From contig CAXXKR010000004.1 of NCBI GenBank assembly GCA_963674955.2, positions 620,001 to 684,000 of the forward strand: a stretch of 64,000 nucleotides of DNA. Direction: 5' to 3'. This document shows, piece after piece, positions 43,380-53,843 of the stretch (position 1 is the first letter of the stretch; the number at the start of each line of letters is the position of its first letter). This DNA comes from G963674955 sp963674955. GTDB taxonomy: Bacteria; Desulfobacterota; Desulfovibrionia; Desulfovibrionales; Desulfovibrionaceae. A program made the position numbers and the translations under genes. The notes beneath the pieces were generated by a model that saw nothing but the letters and a program-made list of their open reading frames with translations, was not told the DNA's origin and did no database searches.

Positions 43380-44216
43380 ATGACTTTATGGAGAACTGTC
43401 GTCACCGCCACGGTCACCCTGATCCTCGTCCTCGGAGTCTCGCACATCACCCTTGCGGGGAGCGAGACCAGACAAAACCTGACCCAGGAAAGCTCACTGG
43501 AAACCATCCTCAAGCGCGGGACCATCAAGGTCGGCTTCGACACCTTCAAGCCCTGGGCCATGAAGGATAAGACCGGCAAATACATAGGATTCGAAATCGA
43601 AGTGGCCGAACAGATGGCCAAGGACATGGGAGTGAAACCCCAGTTCGTGCCCACCAAATGGTCCGGCATCATCCCGGCCCTGCTGTCCGGCAAATTCGAC
43701 ATCATCATCGGCGGCATGGGCATCACCCCTCAGCGCAACCTCAAGGCCAACTTTTCAGAACCTTACGAATTTACAGGCATGTCCATCGTGGCCAACAAAA
43801 ACAAGGCCGCCGGGTTGAACACCCTTGCCGACTTCGACAAACCGGAAATGACTATCGCCGTCAGGCTGGGAACAACCGCCGCCGAAGCGGCAAAGAATTT
43901 TCTGCCCAATGCCAAGAAGCTCTTTTTCGACGAAGAGTCGCAGACCATTCAGGAACTGCTGAACAACAGGGTCCATGCCCTGGTGGCCTCCAACCCGCTG
44001 CCCGCGAACCTGGCCGCTGAATACGGCGAGCAGCTCTATCTTCCACTGGAAGGGGATTTCACCAGCGAGCCCATAGGTTTTGCAGTGCGCAAGGGCGACC
44101 CGGACTTTCTCAACTGGCTGAACAACTGGATCAGGGTCCAGAACGCCAAAGGCTGGCTGAAGGGCCGCTACGACTATTGGTTCAAGGCCAAGGACTGGGA
44201 AACCCAGCTCCAATAA
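43380..44216 (+). CDS. Amino-acid ABC transporter substrate-binding protein
   Basis: The 278-residue protein has a signal peptide ending near LAG (residues 1-27) and a type II periplasmic binding fold. Features include GTIKVGFDTFKPWAMKD, the ligand-region GFEIEVAEQMA, FDIIIGGMGITPQR, and the phosphate-like loop VRLGTTAAEAAK. This resembles binding proteins for glutamine, arginine or histidine. The ligand is not clear. An AGGAGG site precedes the ATG. It lies between the two permease genes. Confidence 0.92.
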   Translation: MTLWRTVVTATVTLILVLGVSHITLAGSETRQNLTQESSLETILKRGTIKVGFDTFKPWAMKDKTGKYIGFEIEVAEQMAKDMGVKPQFVPTKWSGIIPALLSGKFDIIIGGMGITPQRNLKANFSEPYEFTGMSIVANKNKAAGLNTLADFDKPEMTIAVRLGTTAAEAAKNFLPNAKKLFFDEESQTIQELLNNRVHALVASNPLPANLAAEYGEQLYLPLEGDFTSEPIGFAVRKGDPDFLNWLNNWIRVQNAKGWLKGRYDYWFKAKDWETQLQ

Positions 44217-44231
44217 ATAGAGACGGCGCAT

Positions 44232-45122
44232 TTGCAAACCGGAAAACCGCATAAGCGGTTCAGCATAAGCAGGCTCGACGCGCTGGTCGTCCTGATCCTG
44301 GCAGGTTTTGTAGCCTATTTCGCGTACAGGATCACCATAGGGTTGAACTACCACTGGAAGTGGGAGGTCATTCCCCAGTATCTTCTGCGCTTTGACCAGG
44401 CTGAACAGACCTGGAAACCGGGGCTTCTGGTCCAGGGGCTGCTGACCACCATCAGACTGAGCCTCTGGGCCGTCATCCCGGCCACGGCCCTTGGCGTGGT
44501 CATGGGCCATTTCAGGGTCAGTCCCAGCCTTTTCAGGCGCCAGCTGGCCGGTACATACGTGGGACTGGTGCGCAACACGCCCCCCCTTGTGCTGATTTTT
44601 GTCTTCTACTTCTTCATCGGCGACCAGATCGTGGCTCTCCTGGACCTGGACTCGTTCATCATGTCCATGTCCGACTCCGCAAGATCGGCCATGGCTCTTC
44701 TGTTCGGTCCTCCCGAGAGATTTCCGCAACTGTTTTCAGCTCTCATGACCCTGGCTTTTTTCGAAGGGGCTTATATCGCGGAAATAGTCCGGGCGGGCAT
44801 TGAATCCGTGGAAGCAGGGCAATGGGAGGCCTCCATGTCCCTTGGAATGAGCAGATATCAGCAACTTCGCCACGTAATCATGCCCCTGGCCCTGCAACGG
44901 ATGCTGCCCGCCCTGGCCGGGCAATTCATTTCCACAATAAAGGACTCGGCAATCGTTTCTGTCATTTCAATAGAAGAACTGACCTTCCAGGGGCAACAGA
45001 TCATGGCCTCCACCTACCGCAGTTTCGAGGTCTGGATCACGGTGTTGGCTATGTACTTCCTGCTGACTTTTCTCTGTTCCTTTGCCGTGCGCAGGCTGGA
45101 ACTGAAAATGAGAACCGAATAG
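44232..45122 (+). CDS. Polar amino-acid ABC transporter permease
   Basis: A 296-residue permease related to the gene at 42530. It has the ATPase-contact segment ASMSLGMSRYQQLRHVIMPLA and VRNTPPLVLIFVFYFF. A long insertion of about 40 residues after the third segment (SFIMSMSDSARSAMALLFG) is visible. It starts at TTG with no strong ribosome site, 15 bases after the binding-protein stop, so translation may be coupled. With the first permease it would form a heterodimer. Confidence 0.9.
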   Translation: MQTGKPHKRFSISRLDALVVLILAGFVAYFAYRITIGLNYHWKWEVIPQYLLRFDQAEQTWKPGLLVQGLLTTIRLSLWAVIPATALGVVMGHFRVSPSLFRRQLAGTYVGLVRNTPPLVLIFVFYFFIGDQIVALLDLDSFIMSMSDSARSAMALLFGPPERFPQLFSALMTLAFFEGAYIAEIVRAGIESVEAGQWEASMSLGMSRYQQLRHVIMPLALQRMLPALAGQFISTIKDSAIVSVISIEELTFQGQQIMASTYRSFEVWITVLAMYFLLTFLCSFAVRRLELKMRTE

Positions 45123-45192
45123 CCTCAAGCATCGACAGGCCCTCCTCCCAAACGCTGGCAATAGCCGCAAAATCAGGTTATCGGGCTAGTCA

Positions 45193-46137
45193 ATGAACAA
45201 ATACGAAATGAAAGAACTCAAAAGGCGGGTTGACCGGGAGACCGTGGCCATGTTCGAGGACGCGGCCAGACTTTTCCACACTCGCGATTTTTCCCTCATC
45301 AAGCGGGACGAATGGTTCGTGCTGGAATTCGATTCCAGCCTGGGCTATGCCCCCTCCTGGCGCTACGACCCAAAAGTCCGCTACTCCTTTGCCCACAAGC
45401 GCTGGCAGACGGAAATAAACGGAGTTTCCTTCCTTAGCGCCCCCTGTCCCTTTTACGAACTCATCTGCGAATTGCGCGGCTACACCCTTTGCGGGACCGT
45501 ACCCGACAAGGCCGTCGTGCTTGACGCCGGTCCCTGGAACGGCATCTCCGGACTGTATTTCGCCTCCAAGGCCGACAAGGGGCGCGTCCTGTTTCTCGAA
45601 CCCGATGCCGAGTCGGCTCAGGCCGTCGAATCGGAGATCGCTGCCAACCGGTTCGACAATTGCGAAGTCGTTCGCAAAGGACTCTTCAAGACAACCGGGA
45701 GCATGGGCTTTTCCAGAAAACAAGGGGGCGAAAGCTTTCTCAACGAACGCGGCAAAGACGGAACAGTCGAGACATTGAGCCTTTTCGATCTCTGCGCCGA
45801 ATACGCTCCAGGCGGCCTTGATTTTCTAAAACTGGACATCGAAGGCGCGGAGGCGGACATTGCGGAGGACCTGGCCCTTTATCTCGCCACTCACCCCGGC
45901 TCATGGGCGGCCATCGCCTCATACCATGAAACCAAAAAGGGGCGGAGTTCGGAAGTGCTGAAAAACACATTCGGCAACAGACCGGACCTCGTCTTCAAAA
46001 CAGTCTATCCATACCATGAGACGACCTTTGCCTGCCACCGAGACAACAAGGCCATGACGGCCGCACTGGAAACTCTGCCCAGCCTGAACCAGGGGTGGGA
46101 ACTTATCCAAAGCAATAAACACACTAAAAAACTATAG
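45193..46137 (+). CDS. FkbM-family methyltransferase
   Basis: The 314-residue soluble protein has a Rossmann-type methyltransferase domain from about 110 with VVLDAGPWNGISGLYF (motif I, with Pro-Trp in place of the usual Gly-x-Gly pattern), an acidic end to beta-2 (VLFLEPDAES), and LDFLKLDIEGAEADI, the signature of FkbM proteins. FkbM enzymes methylate sugars, lipids or peptides. The substrate is unknown. It follows the ABC genes by 70 bases and precedes the signalling block, and it seems linked to neither. Confidence 0.83.
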   Translation: MNKYEMKELKRRVDRETVAMFEDAARLFHTRDFSLIKRDEWFVLEFDSSLGYAPSWRYDPKVRYSFAHKRWQTEINGVSFLSAPCPFYELICELRGYTLCGTVPDKAVVLDAGPWNGISGLYFASKADKGRVLFLEPDAESAQAVESEIAANRFDNCEVVRKGLFKTTGSMGFSRKQGGESFLNERGKDGTVETLSLFDLCAEYAPGGLDFLKLDIEGAEADIAEDLALYLATHPGSWAAIASYHETKKGRSSEVLKNTFGNRPDLVFKTVYPYHETTFACHRDNKAMTAALETLPSLNQGWELIQSNKHTKKL

Positions 46138-46293
46138 TTTGTCGTCAGCCCGGAACAACACGAATCTTCTTGCAATGCCCGTGCGCCTGGCTTATAAATT
46201 AAAATAAGAATATTATTGATAATTCAACACAATAACGTTTATTATATGGTTCCAGAGGGACAAGAACCCACAGTCAAGAACAGTCGCAGCTAA

Positions 46294-49200
46294 ATGAAAA
46301 TCCGCACCATCACCATAAGCATAATACTCAGCACCTTCCTTATCCTGAGCCTGTCCACGAATATGGTATCCCGACATATCTTCTCCCAAAGCTTCGATCT
46401 CTTGGAACACAAGGCCATTGAGCAAAACGTGGAACGCGCCTTGAACGCGCTGAAGGCGGAAGAAGCTCAGCTGCAGACCCTGGTCAATGATTGGGCCTGG
46501 TGGGACGACACTTACAAATTCGTTGTAGATGGAAACCAGGACTACATAGAATCCAACCTTGTCCCGGAAACCTTTGAAGAACTTGAGCTAAACATTATCG
46601 CCATGTTCAATATAAAAGGCGAGCCCGTATGGTTCCGCACATACGATCTTGAAGCCGGGGAATTCACTGACAATCCGGCCGTATTGCCGGAACTGTTGAT
46701 ACCGGGATCAACCCTGGAGAAAAAAATCAGCCTGCTCAAGGAGGCAAGCGGGCTGATTATGGCCGAAGGAAAACCCATGCTCATGGCTTTGAGCTCCATC
46801 CTGGACAGCAGCACGGACATGCCATCCAGGGGAATTTTGGTAATGGGCAAATACATTTCGGCAGCCATGCGCCACAGGCTGGCAGATAGAACCAAACTGG
46901 ATATCAGCCTGATCCCCTTTGGCTCACCGGACACCCCGAAATGGCTTCCCAATTCAATCGCCCCGAACGAATCCCGCCGTGTTGAAATATTCAAGGCCGA
47001 AGACGCCATTTCCGGCCACGCACTGGTCTTCGACATGCTTGGCGACAGAATCCTGTCCGTTCTGGTAACCATGCCCAGGGACATCCATTCTCTTGGCCAA
47101 TCCAGCCTGAGATACCAACTCTGGGCCATTGCCATAATCGGCGTAATACTGTGCGCGACGATGTTTATTCTTCTTGAACTGCGAGTCATTTCTAGAATTT
47201 CATCGCTGACCAAACAGCTGATGACCATCAGAAAATCAAAGGATTCCCACGGAGCGGTAGAACTTGCGGGTCATGACGATATTTCGAATCTTTCCAGCCA
47301 GATAAACGCGATGATGACAAGCTTGCGGGAAAAGGAGCTTTTCCTGACCGGGCTGCTGGATTCCCTGCAGGCCGGAGTCGTGGTCATCGATCTGGAAACC
47401 CGCCAGATTGTCGAAGCCAACCCTTTTGCGCTGGAAGCGTTTCAGCGCAAAAAAGAAGATGTGCTCGGCAAAGTCTGCCACGGCTTCATCTGCCCCAACC
47501 TGAAGTGTCCGATAGTACCCGGCGAAACCCCTGAGGACTTGTCCATGCGCAAGGCCCTGCGAGCCGACGGCAGCGAATTCTCAATTTTCAAGTCCGCCAA
47601 ACTCATTGTCTGGAATGGACGCGAATGCCTGTTGGAAACCTTTTTCGACGTATCACAGCTTGAAGAGGCCAAGGCGTCAAAAAAAATACTGGAACAGAAA
47701 TACCAAGCAATTTTCAAAAGCAGCGGGGCGGCCACTTTCGTTGCCGACAGAAGCGGCCTGCTGCTGAACGTCAATGACGAATTCGTAAACCTCATACATG
47801 TAAAAAAAGAAGACCTTGAAGGCCAAGCCAACTGGAGAGACTTCTTCCACAAGGAAGACCTGCCCAGAATGATCAGATACAACAAGGGCAGATTCAACGG
47901 TGAGACGGGAGTACCCTCTCAGTACGAAACAAGACTGGTCAACTATGAGGGCGAGACAAGGCATGTCACCATAACGGTCGTGATTCTTCCGGAATCGGAA
48001 CAGGTCATCGCCTCGATGCTTGACATAACAGATCAAAAAATGGCCGAGAAAAAACTCGCCCATCAGGCCTTTTACGACACACTGACCGGCCTACCCAATC
48101 GCGCCCTCTTCATGGATCGACTGGAGCAGGCCCTAAGAAACGCCGAGCGGGAAGACACCATGTTGGGCGTTCTGATGCTCGACCTTGACGACTTCAAACA
48201 CGTAAACGACACCCTGGGGCATTCCAACGGAGATGAAGTCCTGGTCATGGTCGCAAACCGGCTGAAACAGTCGCTCCGGGACAAGGACACGATCGCCAGG
48301 GTCGGAGGCGACGAATTCATGTTGATGGTGGACGACGCCGACAGCGCCCACACCCTGGCCAAGATCGCCGGTTCGATCAATAAGACCTTCACCGAACCGT
48401 TTTCCCATATGGGCCGCGACATCTACCTTGGTTTCAGTATCGGAATAGCCGTCCGCTCCTCAGGGGACCACACGACACCGGACATGCTGCTGCAAAATGC
48501 GGACATGGCCATGTACCAATCCAAAAATGACGAACGAAATTCGTTCAGCATCTTTTCGGACAGACTCAACAAGCAGGCCATAGACAGGCTCACCCTTGAA
48601 AGCGAACTGCACAAGGCAATAGATAAAAAGCAGTTCATACTGCACTATCAGCCCAAAATTGAACTTGAAACCGAGAAGGTGTTCGGTGCGGAAGCCCTGA
48701 TACGATGGGTAAAGCCAGACGGCCAAGTCATACCTCCGGACCAGTTCATACCCCTGGCCGAGACCACCGGACTCATCGTGCCCATGGATTTGTGGGCTCT
48801 GGAAGAAGCCTGCAACCTAGCCGTTAAATGGCATGACCAAGGCTGCTCAGGAGCTCAAATTGCCGTGAACCTCTCGGCTAGGCATTTCAAGAATTACAGT
48901 CTGCCACAAACCGTGGCCGAGATTCTGGAACGCACGGGCTTGTCGCCCCACTGCCTGAATCTTGAAATCACTGAGACTTCACTGATGCACAACTTTGAAA
49001 AAGCCATAAGCATCCTGAAAGAACTTAATGAAATGGGAGTCGGCGTCTCCCTCGACGACTTTGGCACTGGTTACTCTTCACTCTACTACCTGCGCAAACT
49101 GCCCATACAAACCCTGAAAATAGACAGAAATTTCGTATGGGACATCAAATCCGAGGACAGCGACGGCGCCGCAGTGGTCCGTTCAATACTTTCACTGGCC

Positions 49201-49365
49201 CAAAACCTGAACCTGAAGGTTGTAGCCGAAGGAGTGGAAACATGGGAACAGGTGGCCTTCCTCAAAAAACACGGCTGCAAGCTGGCCCAGGGATTTCTTT
49301 TCTCCAAACCGGTAAGCCGGGAAAAGTTCTCTCAACTTCTCAAGTCAGATTGGAGTCCCTCCTGA
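46294..49365 (+). CDS. CHASE4-HAMP-PAS-PAS-GGDEF-EAL c-di-GMP signalling protein
   Basis: A 1023-residue membrane protein. Two membrane segments (about 7-25 and 275-295) frame a periplasmic CHASE4 domain with DWAWWDDTYKF. A HAMP-like linker, two PAS domains (about 345-460 and 465-580), a GGDEF domain (GGDEF at 671-675, with an RDKD inhibitory site before it) and an EAL domain (Glu800-Ala-Leu, with DDFGTGYSSL) follow. Both catalytic motifs look intact, so it could make and degrade c-di-GMP, or one half may be regulatory. It heads a run of signalling genes on one strand. Confidence 0.92.
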   Translation: MKIRTITISIILSTFLILSLSTNMVSRHIFSQSFDLLEHKAIEQNVERALNALKAEEAQLQTLVNDWAWWDDTYKFVVDGNQDYIESNLVPETFEELELNIIAMFNIKGEPVWFRTYDLEAGEFTDNPAVLPELLIPGSTLEKKISLLKEASGLIMAEGKPMLMALSSILDSSTDMPSRGILVMGKYISAAMRHRLADRTKLDISLIPFGSPDTPKWLPNSIAPNESRRVEIFKAEDAISGHALVFDMLGDRILSVLVTMPRDIHSLGQSSLRYQLWAIAIIGVILCATMFILLELRVISRISSLTKQLMTIRKSKDSHGAVELAGHDDISNLSSQINAMMTSLREKELFLTGLLDSLQAGVVVIDLETRQIVEANPFALEAFQRKKEDVLGKVCHGFICPNLKCPIVPGETPEDLSMRKALRADGSEFSIFKSAKLIVWNGRECLLETFFDVSQLEEAKASKKILEQKYQAIFKSSGAATFVADRSGLLLNVNDEFVNLIHVKKEDLEGQANWRDFFHKEDLPRMIRYNKGRFNGETGVPSQYETRLVNYEGETRHVTITVVILPESEQVIASMLDITDQKMAEKKLAHQAFYDTLTGLPNRALFMDRLEQALRNAEREDTMLGVLMLDLDDFKHVNDTLGHSNGDEVLVMVANRLKQSLRDKDTIARVGGDEFMLMVDDADSAHTLAKIAGSINKTFTEPFSHMGRDIYLGFSIGIAVRSSGDHTTPDMLLQNADMAMYQSKNDERNSFSIFSDRLNKQAIDRLTLESELHKAIDKKQFILHYQPKIELETEKVFGAEALIRWVKPDGQVIPPDQFIPLAETTGLIVPMDLWALEEACNLAVKWHDQGCSGAQIAVNLSARHFKNYSLPQTVAEILERTGLSPHCLNLEITETSLMHNFEKAISILKELNEMGVGVSLDDFGTGYSSLYYLRKLPIQTLKIDRNFVWDIKSEDSDGAAVVRSILSLAQNLNLKVVAEGVETWEQVAFLKKHGCKLAQGFLFSKPVSREKFSQLLKSDWSPS

Positions 49366-49484
49366 AGACTTCCAGCTTGCGAAGTTGACAGTTCACCATA
49401 AATAATTTTGATTTGCGCGGTTATTTTATCCATAACAATAACATAAAAAATGCATTGTTTTCGCTAAACCATAGCAGCATCGAC

Positions 49485-52400
49485 ATGAAAAAAAGGGACG
49501 CACCCGGAAACAACAATAAACGGACTACATTCCGAATAAGGCAATACCTTCCGGCAATGCTGGTCGTTCTGGTTGGAACAGCTCTTTCCCTGGGGCTTTA
49601 CCTAATGCTTGCCGACTGGGAAAGGAAAAACATCGAACAGGAATTCCACAGGGCCTCCGAAACCAGATTCTCGAGACTGGCAAAAGCCGCCAACACCAGC
49701 ATGATGATCCTGAGTTCGATTCAGGGGTTCTATGACGGTTCGGAGCACGTGTCCCGCTTGGAATTCCAAAAATTCGTCAAGCCTTACACTCAAAATGAAA
49801 TAGGTGTTCACAGCCTGGGCTGGATTCCAGCCGTGTCCTCCGAAGACCGGGCACGGCATGAGGAACTGGCCCATGCCGACGGGCTGCCCTCTTACCTCAT
49901 TCACGAGCCAACAGACAAAGGAAAAACTACGGCAGCTGCTCACAGGGTATTGCATTTCCCGCTTCAATACCGCGAACCGGAAAACGAAGACAAAACCGCT
50001 CTAGGACTAGACCTAGCCTCCTTCCCCTACCTGCTCGACCTCCTGAACATCTCCGCCGACACGGGGCAAGCGGTGGCCACTGACAAACCATTGCCCCTGA
50101 AGGATGATTCCGCCGACAACACCTACCTTGTCTTCGCCCCCGTATACAAGGGAGGAAGCCTGCCTTTGAGCATCCATGAACGCAACAACCGCCTCGACGG
50201 CTTCGTTTTCATGTCGATCCGTCTCACGGCCCTGATCGAAAACACCCTGGACGACATGAAGGCCGAAGGGATCGCCGTATTTTTGCATGACATATTTCAA
50301 AACAAAAAGACCATTCTTTATTCACACCTTGCCGACGAATCCCAATTCAATGACTCCATCAATGGACTGCATGACAGCAGGGAGTTGATGATCGCCGGCC
50401 ACAGGTGGATCGTGACCTGCGCAGCGCTCCCCGCTTTCCATGACCGTTTCGGAAGGTGGGAAGCGGCATTTGCCCTTGCGGCGGGCCTGTTTCTCACCTT
50501 TTTATTGACGTCTTATCTGCTGATAGACATCAAGCGTATCAAGAACATAGAGATTCTTGTTGAAACCAGAACCAGGGAACTGAATGAGGCGACCCTGAAG
50601 GCCGAGGCGGCGGCAAATGCCAAGAGCGAATTCATGACCAACATGAGCCATGAAATCAGAACACCGTTAAACGCCATCTCCGGCTTGACCGAACTCTCTC
50701 TCAACACGGAAGGAATTTCAGAAACCCTTGAGGATTACCTCAAGGGAATCCGCAATTCCTCAAGGGTCTTGCTGAACATAGTCGACGACATCCTCGACTT
50801 CACCAAGATCGAATCCGGGCGATTGACCCTTTCAAAAAACAAATTCAAGCTGGAGTCGCTGCTAAAGTCCATTTCCGACACATACGCCCCGAAAGCAGCA
50901 GAAAAAGGACTCGAATTCATCATTTCCCCAGCCTCTGACCTGCCTGCCGAACTATACGGAGATTCAGGCCGGTTGAAACAGGTTCTTGGAAACCTGGTTC
51001 AAAACGCCATAAAGTTCACCGAGACTGGAGAAGTATTGCTCAGAGTCGGAATTAAAGCCAAAGATGACGAAACCGACAGTCTCACCCTGCTGTTTGAAGT
51101 CAGGGACACCGGCATTGGAATATCCCGGAAACGGCTTATAAACATTTTTGAATCCTTTACCCAGGAGGACGCATCATTCACAAGGAGATTCGGCGGCACC
51201 GGCCTGGGATTGAGCATCAGCAGGAACCTGGTTCAAATGATGGGTGGGAGTATCGACGCCCACAGCATACAGGGCCAGGGCAGCACATTCTTTTTTACGC
51301 TTGCGCTTAAACAGGAGAGGACAGTTGAGGATCATGACGCGAGAAAGGCGCTTTTGACAGGCAAACGAGTCCTGGTGGTTGACGAAAACGCTGCAGCCGC
51401 CGAAGCCTTTTCCCGTCTGCTCAACTCCTTTGGCCTGGAGACGGAGATCGCCGACTCCGGACAGGAAGCCCTGGCCTGTCTGGCGCGGGCTCAAGAAGAA
51501 AATGAATTCGACATAATTTTTGCGGATTGGGTCATGTCGAAAATGAGCGGACTAAAACTTTTTCAGCGCATCAAGTCTGAAAAATGGATTTCCAGGCAAC
51601 AAAAATTCGCACTGATTCTTCCTCCGGGAATTGACGCCCAGAGCATAGACGTTCAAAACACCCAACCCGACATTGTACTGAACAAACCCTTGTTTCAGCG
51701 GGAACTTGGCGATCTGCTCGCCGAGTTGTTCTCCATCCCCTCCCCAACTGGGACCGTAAAACAAAAAGACAAAGCCGAAAGCAAGGAGGCAATCGATCTG
51801 TCCCCAATCAAGGGAGCCAGAGTGCTTCTGGTGGAGGACATCGAATTGAACCAGCAGGTGGCCAAACAAATCCTCAACCAGGCAGGCATGCAGGTTGTGG
51901 TGGCCAACAACGGACAGGAATGCATTGATATAATGAATAAAAATGAAGACACATATATCCAGGCAATCTTCATGGACATCCAGATGCCCGTGCTGGACGG
52001 TCTCGAGGCGACAAAAAGGCTAAGGTCCACCAAGCGTTTCAACAAAATTCCCATAATCGCCATGACCGCGCATGCCCTTAACGGGGACAGGGAAAAAGGC
52101 ATTGAAGCCGGCATGGACGACTACCTGACCAAACCCATCGACCAACTGGCCCTGAAAAAATCCCTTTTGCGCTGGATATCCCCGGAAAGCGTCAAGTCTT
52201 CACCCCGCACGGACGAAGTAACTGACGAAAAAGAAACCAAATCCTTTGATTTCAGTTCGCTGAGAGGCATAGACGTCAAATCCGGGCTGGACAGACTTGG
52301 CGGCAATCAGACCCTGTTCCGCGAACTGCTGCTTAAATTCGGCAGAAAACACGCACTGGCCGGTTCGGAAGTCAGAAGCCTTCTTGAAAGGAATGAACGG

Positions 52401-52865
52401 GAATCAGCAGGCCGCATAATCCATACGCTAAAGGGTATTTCAGGCAATATTTCGGCAAAGGAACTATACCAGGCAGCCGTAAATCTTGAAAAAGAAGTAA
52501 AAGACCACAAATCGACAGATTTCAAGAAACTGCCGGTTTTCGAAGAGGCCCTGAACAACCTGGTCGTCTCGATCGGCGATTTCAAATCGAAAACAAAGCC
52601 TTCTGCCGATGAGCCGTCACAAATTGGCCAGCCCCTTGACAGGGCCAAGGCTGCGCCCATGTTGCTTGAACTCAGCTATCTGCTGAAAACCAATGATTAC
52701 AAGGCACTCAAAAAGTTGGAAGAGATCAAAAACGCAACTTCCTCCTCGGTGTCTCCCGGAATAATGAGCAGTCTGGTTGAACAGATCAACAACTTCGAAT
52801 TCTCCGCCGCCCTGACGACACTTGACGCTATGGCGAAAAATTTGGATATTGAAATAGAGGGTTAA
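49485..52865 (+). CDS. CHASE-domain hybrid histidine kinase with two receivers and HPt
   Basis: From ATG 49485 the protein has 1126 residues; an upstream TTG at 49413 is open in frame but poorly supported. Domains in order: membrane segment (about 20-40), periplasmic CHASE (about 60-280), second membrane segment (about 325-345), dimerisation domain with His389 (NMSHEIRTPLNA), ATPase domain (GTGLGLSISRNLVQ), receiver 1 (Asp681 in FADWVM, partly degenerate), receiver 2 (Asp831 in FMDIQMPVLDG) and HPt (His980 in IIHTLKG). This can carry a His-Asp-His relay, with the REC-GGDEF protein six bases downstream as a likely target. Confidence 0.92.
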   Translation: MKKRDAPGNNNKRTTFRIRQYLPAMLVVLVGTALSLGLYLMLADWERKNIEQEFHRASETRFSRLAKAANTSMMILSSIQGFYDGSEHVSRLEFQKFVKPYTQNEIGVHSLGWIPAVSSEDRARHEELAHADGLPSYLIHEPTDKGKTTAAAHRVLHFPLQYREPENEDKTALGLDLASFPYLLDLLNISADTGQAVATDKPLPLKDDSADNTYLVFAPVYKGGSLPLSIHERNNRLDGFVFMSIRLTALIENTLDDMKAEGIAVFLHDIFQNKKTILYSHLADESQFNDSINGLHDSRELMIAGHRWIVTCAALPAFHDRFGRWEAAFALAAGLFLTFLLTSYLLIDIKRIKNIEILVETRTRELNEATLKAEAAANAKSEFMTNMSHEIRTPLNAISGLTELSLNTEGISETLEDYLKGIRNSSRVLLNIVDDILDFTKIESGRLTLSKNKFKLESLLKSISDTYAPKAAEKGLEFIISPASDLPAELYGDSGRLKQVLGNLVQNAIKFTETGEVLLRVGIKAKDDETDSLTLLFEVRDTGIGISRKRLINIFESFTQEDASFTRRFGGTGLGLSISRNLVQMMGGSIDAHSIQGQGSTFFFTLALKQERTVEDHDARKALLTGKRVLVVDENAAAAEAFSRLLNSFGLETEIADSGQEALACLARAQEENEFDIIFADWVMSKMSGLKLFQRIKSEKWISRQQKFALILPPGIDAQSIDVQNTQPDIVLNKPLFQRELGDLLAELFSIPSPTGTVKQKDKAESKEAIDLSPIKGARVLLVEDIELNQQVAKQILNQAGMQVVVANNGQECIDIMNKNEDTYIQAIFMDIQMPVLDGLEATKRLRSTKRFNKIPIIAMTAHALNGDREKGIEAGMDDYLTKPIDQLALKKSLLRWISPESVKSSPRTDEVTDEKETKSFDFSSLRGIDVKSGLDRLGGNQTLFRELLLKFGRKHALAGSEVRSLLERNERESAGRIIHTLKGISGNISAKELYQAAVNLEKEVKDHKSTDFKKLPVFEEALNNLVVSIGDFKSKTKPSADEPSQIGQPLDRAKAAPMLLELSYLLKTNDYKALKKLEEIKNATSSSVSPGIMSSLVEQINNFEFSAALTTLDAMAKNLDIEIEG

Positions 52866-52870
52866 GCTTT

Positions 52871-53788
52871 ATGGAATCAGATGCAAGACAACGCATACTC
52901 ATAGTCGACGATTCTTCACTCAACATCAGGGTGCTCGGTGAAACCCTGAGTCCTCTTCATGAAATATATGCCGCCACCAGTGGAGAAGAGGCCCTGAAAA
53001 TCGCCAATTCCGACCCTCAGCCCGACCTGATACTCCTGGACATCGTCATGCCGGGCATTGACGGCCTTGAAGTCTGCAGGCGATTGAAGGCCGACATTCG
53101 CACCCAGGACATTCCGATAATCTTCATAACAGCCATGACCGACGAAAAAGATGAGGAAATGGGATTGGAGCTGGGCGCCGTAGATTACATCAGAAAACCG
53201 TGCAGCCCCCCCATTGTCAAAGCCAGGGTCAAGGCGCACCTTGAACTGAAGCGCAAAAGCGACATCCTCAAAAATCTTTCGAACCGCGACGGACTGACCG
53301 GAATACCCAACCGCCGCCGCTTTGAGGAACACTTCAACCTGGAATGGAGCCGAGGAGTGCGTAGCGGAAGCCCCTTGTCCATAGTCATGATGGACATAGA
53401 CTTCTTCAAGAACTTCAACGACAATTACGGCCATGCCAAGGGCGACGAATGTCTTATCGCCGTAGCCGAGGCCCTTAACGGATGCATCAAAAGGCCGACG
53501 GACATGGTCGCCCGCTACGGGGGAGAGGAATTCGTGGCCATCCTGCCGGAAACCGATTTCAAAGGCGCCAAGACTATGGCCGAGTCCATGCGCAAGGCGA
53601 TCGAACAACTGAAAATACCCCACGAATTCTCCGTCACGGCCAAAAACGTGACCATAAGCGTTGGGCTGGCGACCACAATGCCCACAATGTCGTATGCCCC
53701 CAACGACCTGATCAACGAGGCGGACAAGATGCTGTACGAATCCAAGAGCAACGGACGAAACCAGACGACATCAATGCAGGTCGAATAA
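52871..53788 (+). CDS. Response regulator diguanylate cyclase (REC-GGDEF)
   Basis: A 305-residue soluble protein of the PleD/WspR type. The receiver (3-120) has the acidic pair DD near the N-terminus (IVDDSS), phospho-acceptor Asp57 in LLDIVMPGIDG, and the Lys in KP at about 115. The GGDEF domain has the active motif GGEEF (217-221) and an inhibitory site RPTD (208-211). It should make c-di-GMP when phosphorylated. It starts six bases after the hybrid kinase gene, so the two are very likely cotranscribed and form a pair. Confidence 0.95.
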   Translation: MESDARQRILIVDDSSLNIRVLGETLSPLHEIYAATSGEEALKIANSDPQPDLILLDIVMPGIDGLEVCRRLKADIRTQDIPIIFITAMTDEKDEEMGLELGAVDYIRKPCSPPIVKARVKAHLELKRKSDILKNLSNRDGLTGIPNRRRFEEHFNLEWSRGVRSGSPLSIVMMDIDFFKNFNDNYGHAKGDECLIAVAEALNGCIKRPTDMVARYGGEEFVAILPETDFKGAKTMAESMRKAIEQLKIPHEFSVTAKNVTISVGLATTMPTMSYAPNDLINEADKMLYESKSNGRNQTTSMQVE

Positions 53789-53843
53789 GGCGGGCCATTC
53801 AAAAACCGTCTGAAATCGACATCGGACGGCCTGGAGACAGCAT

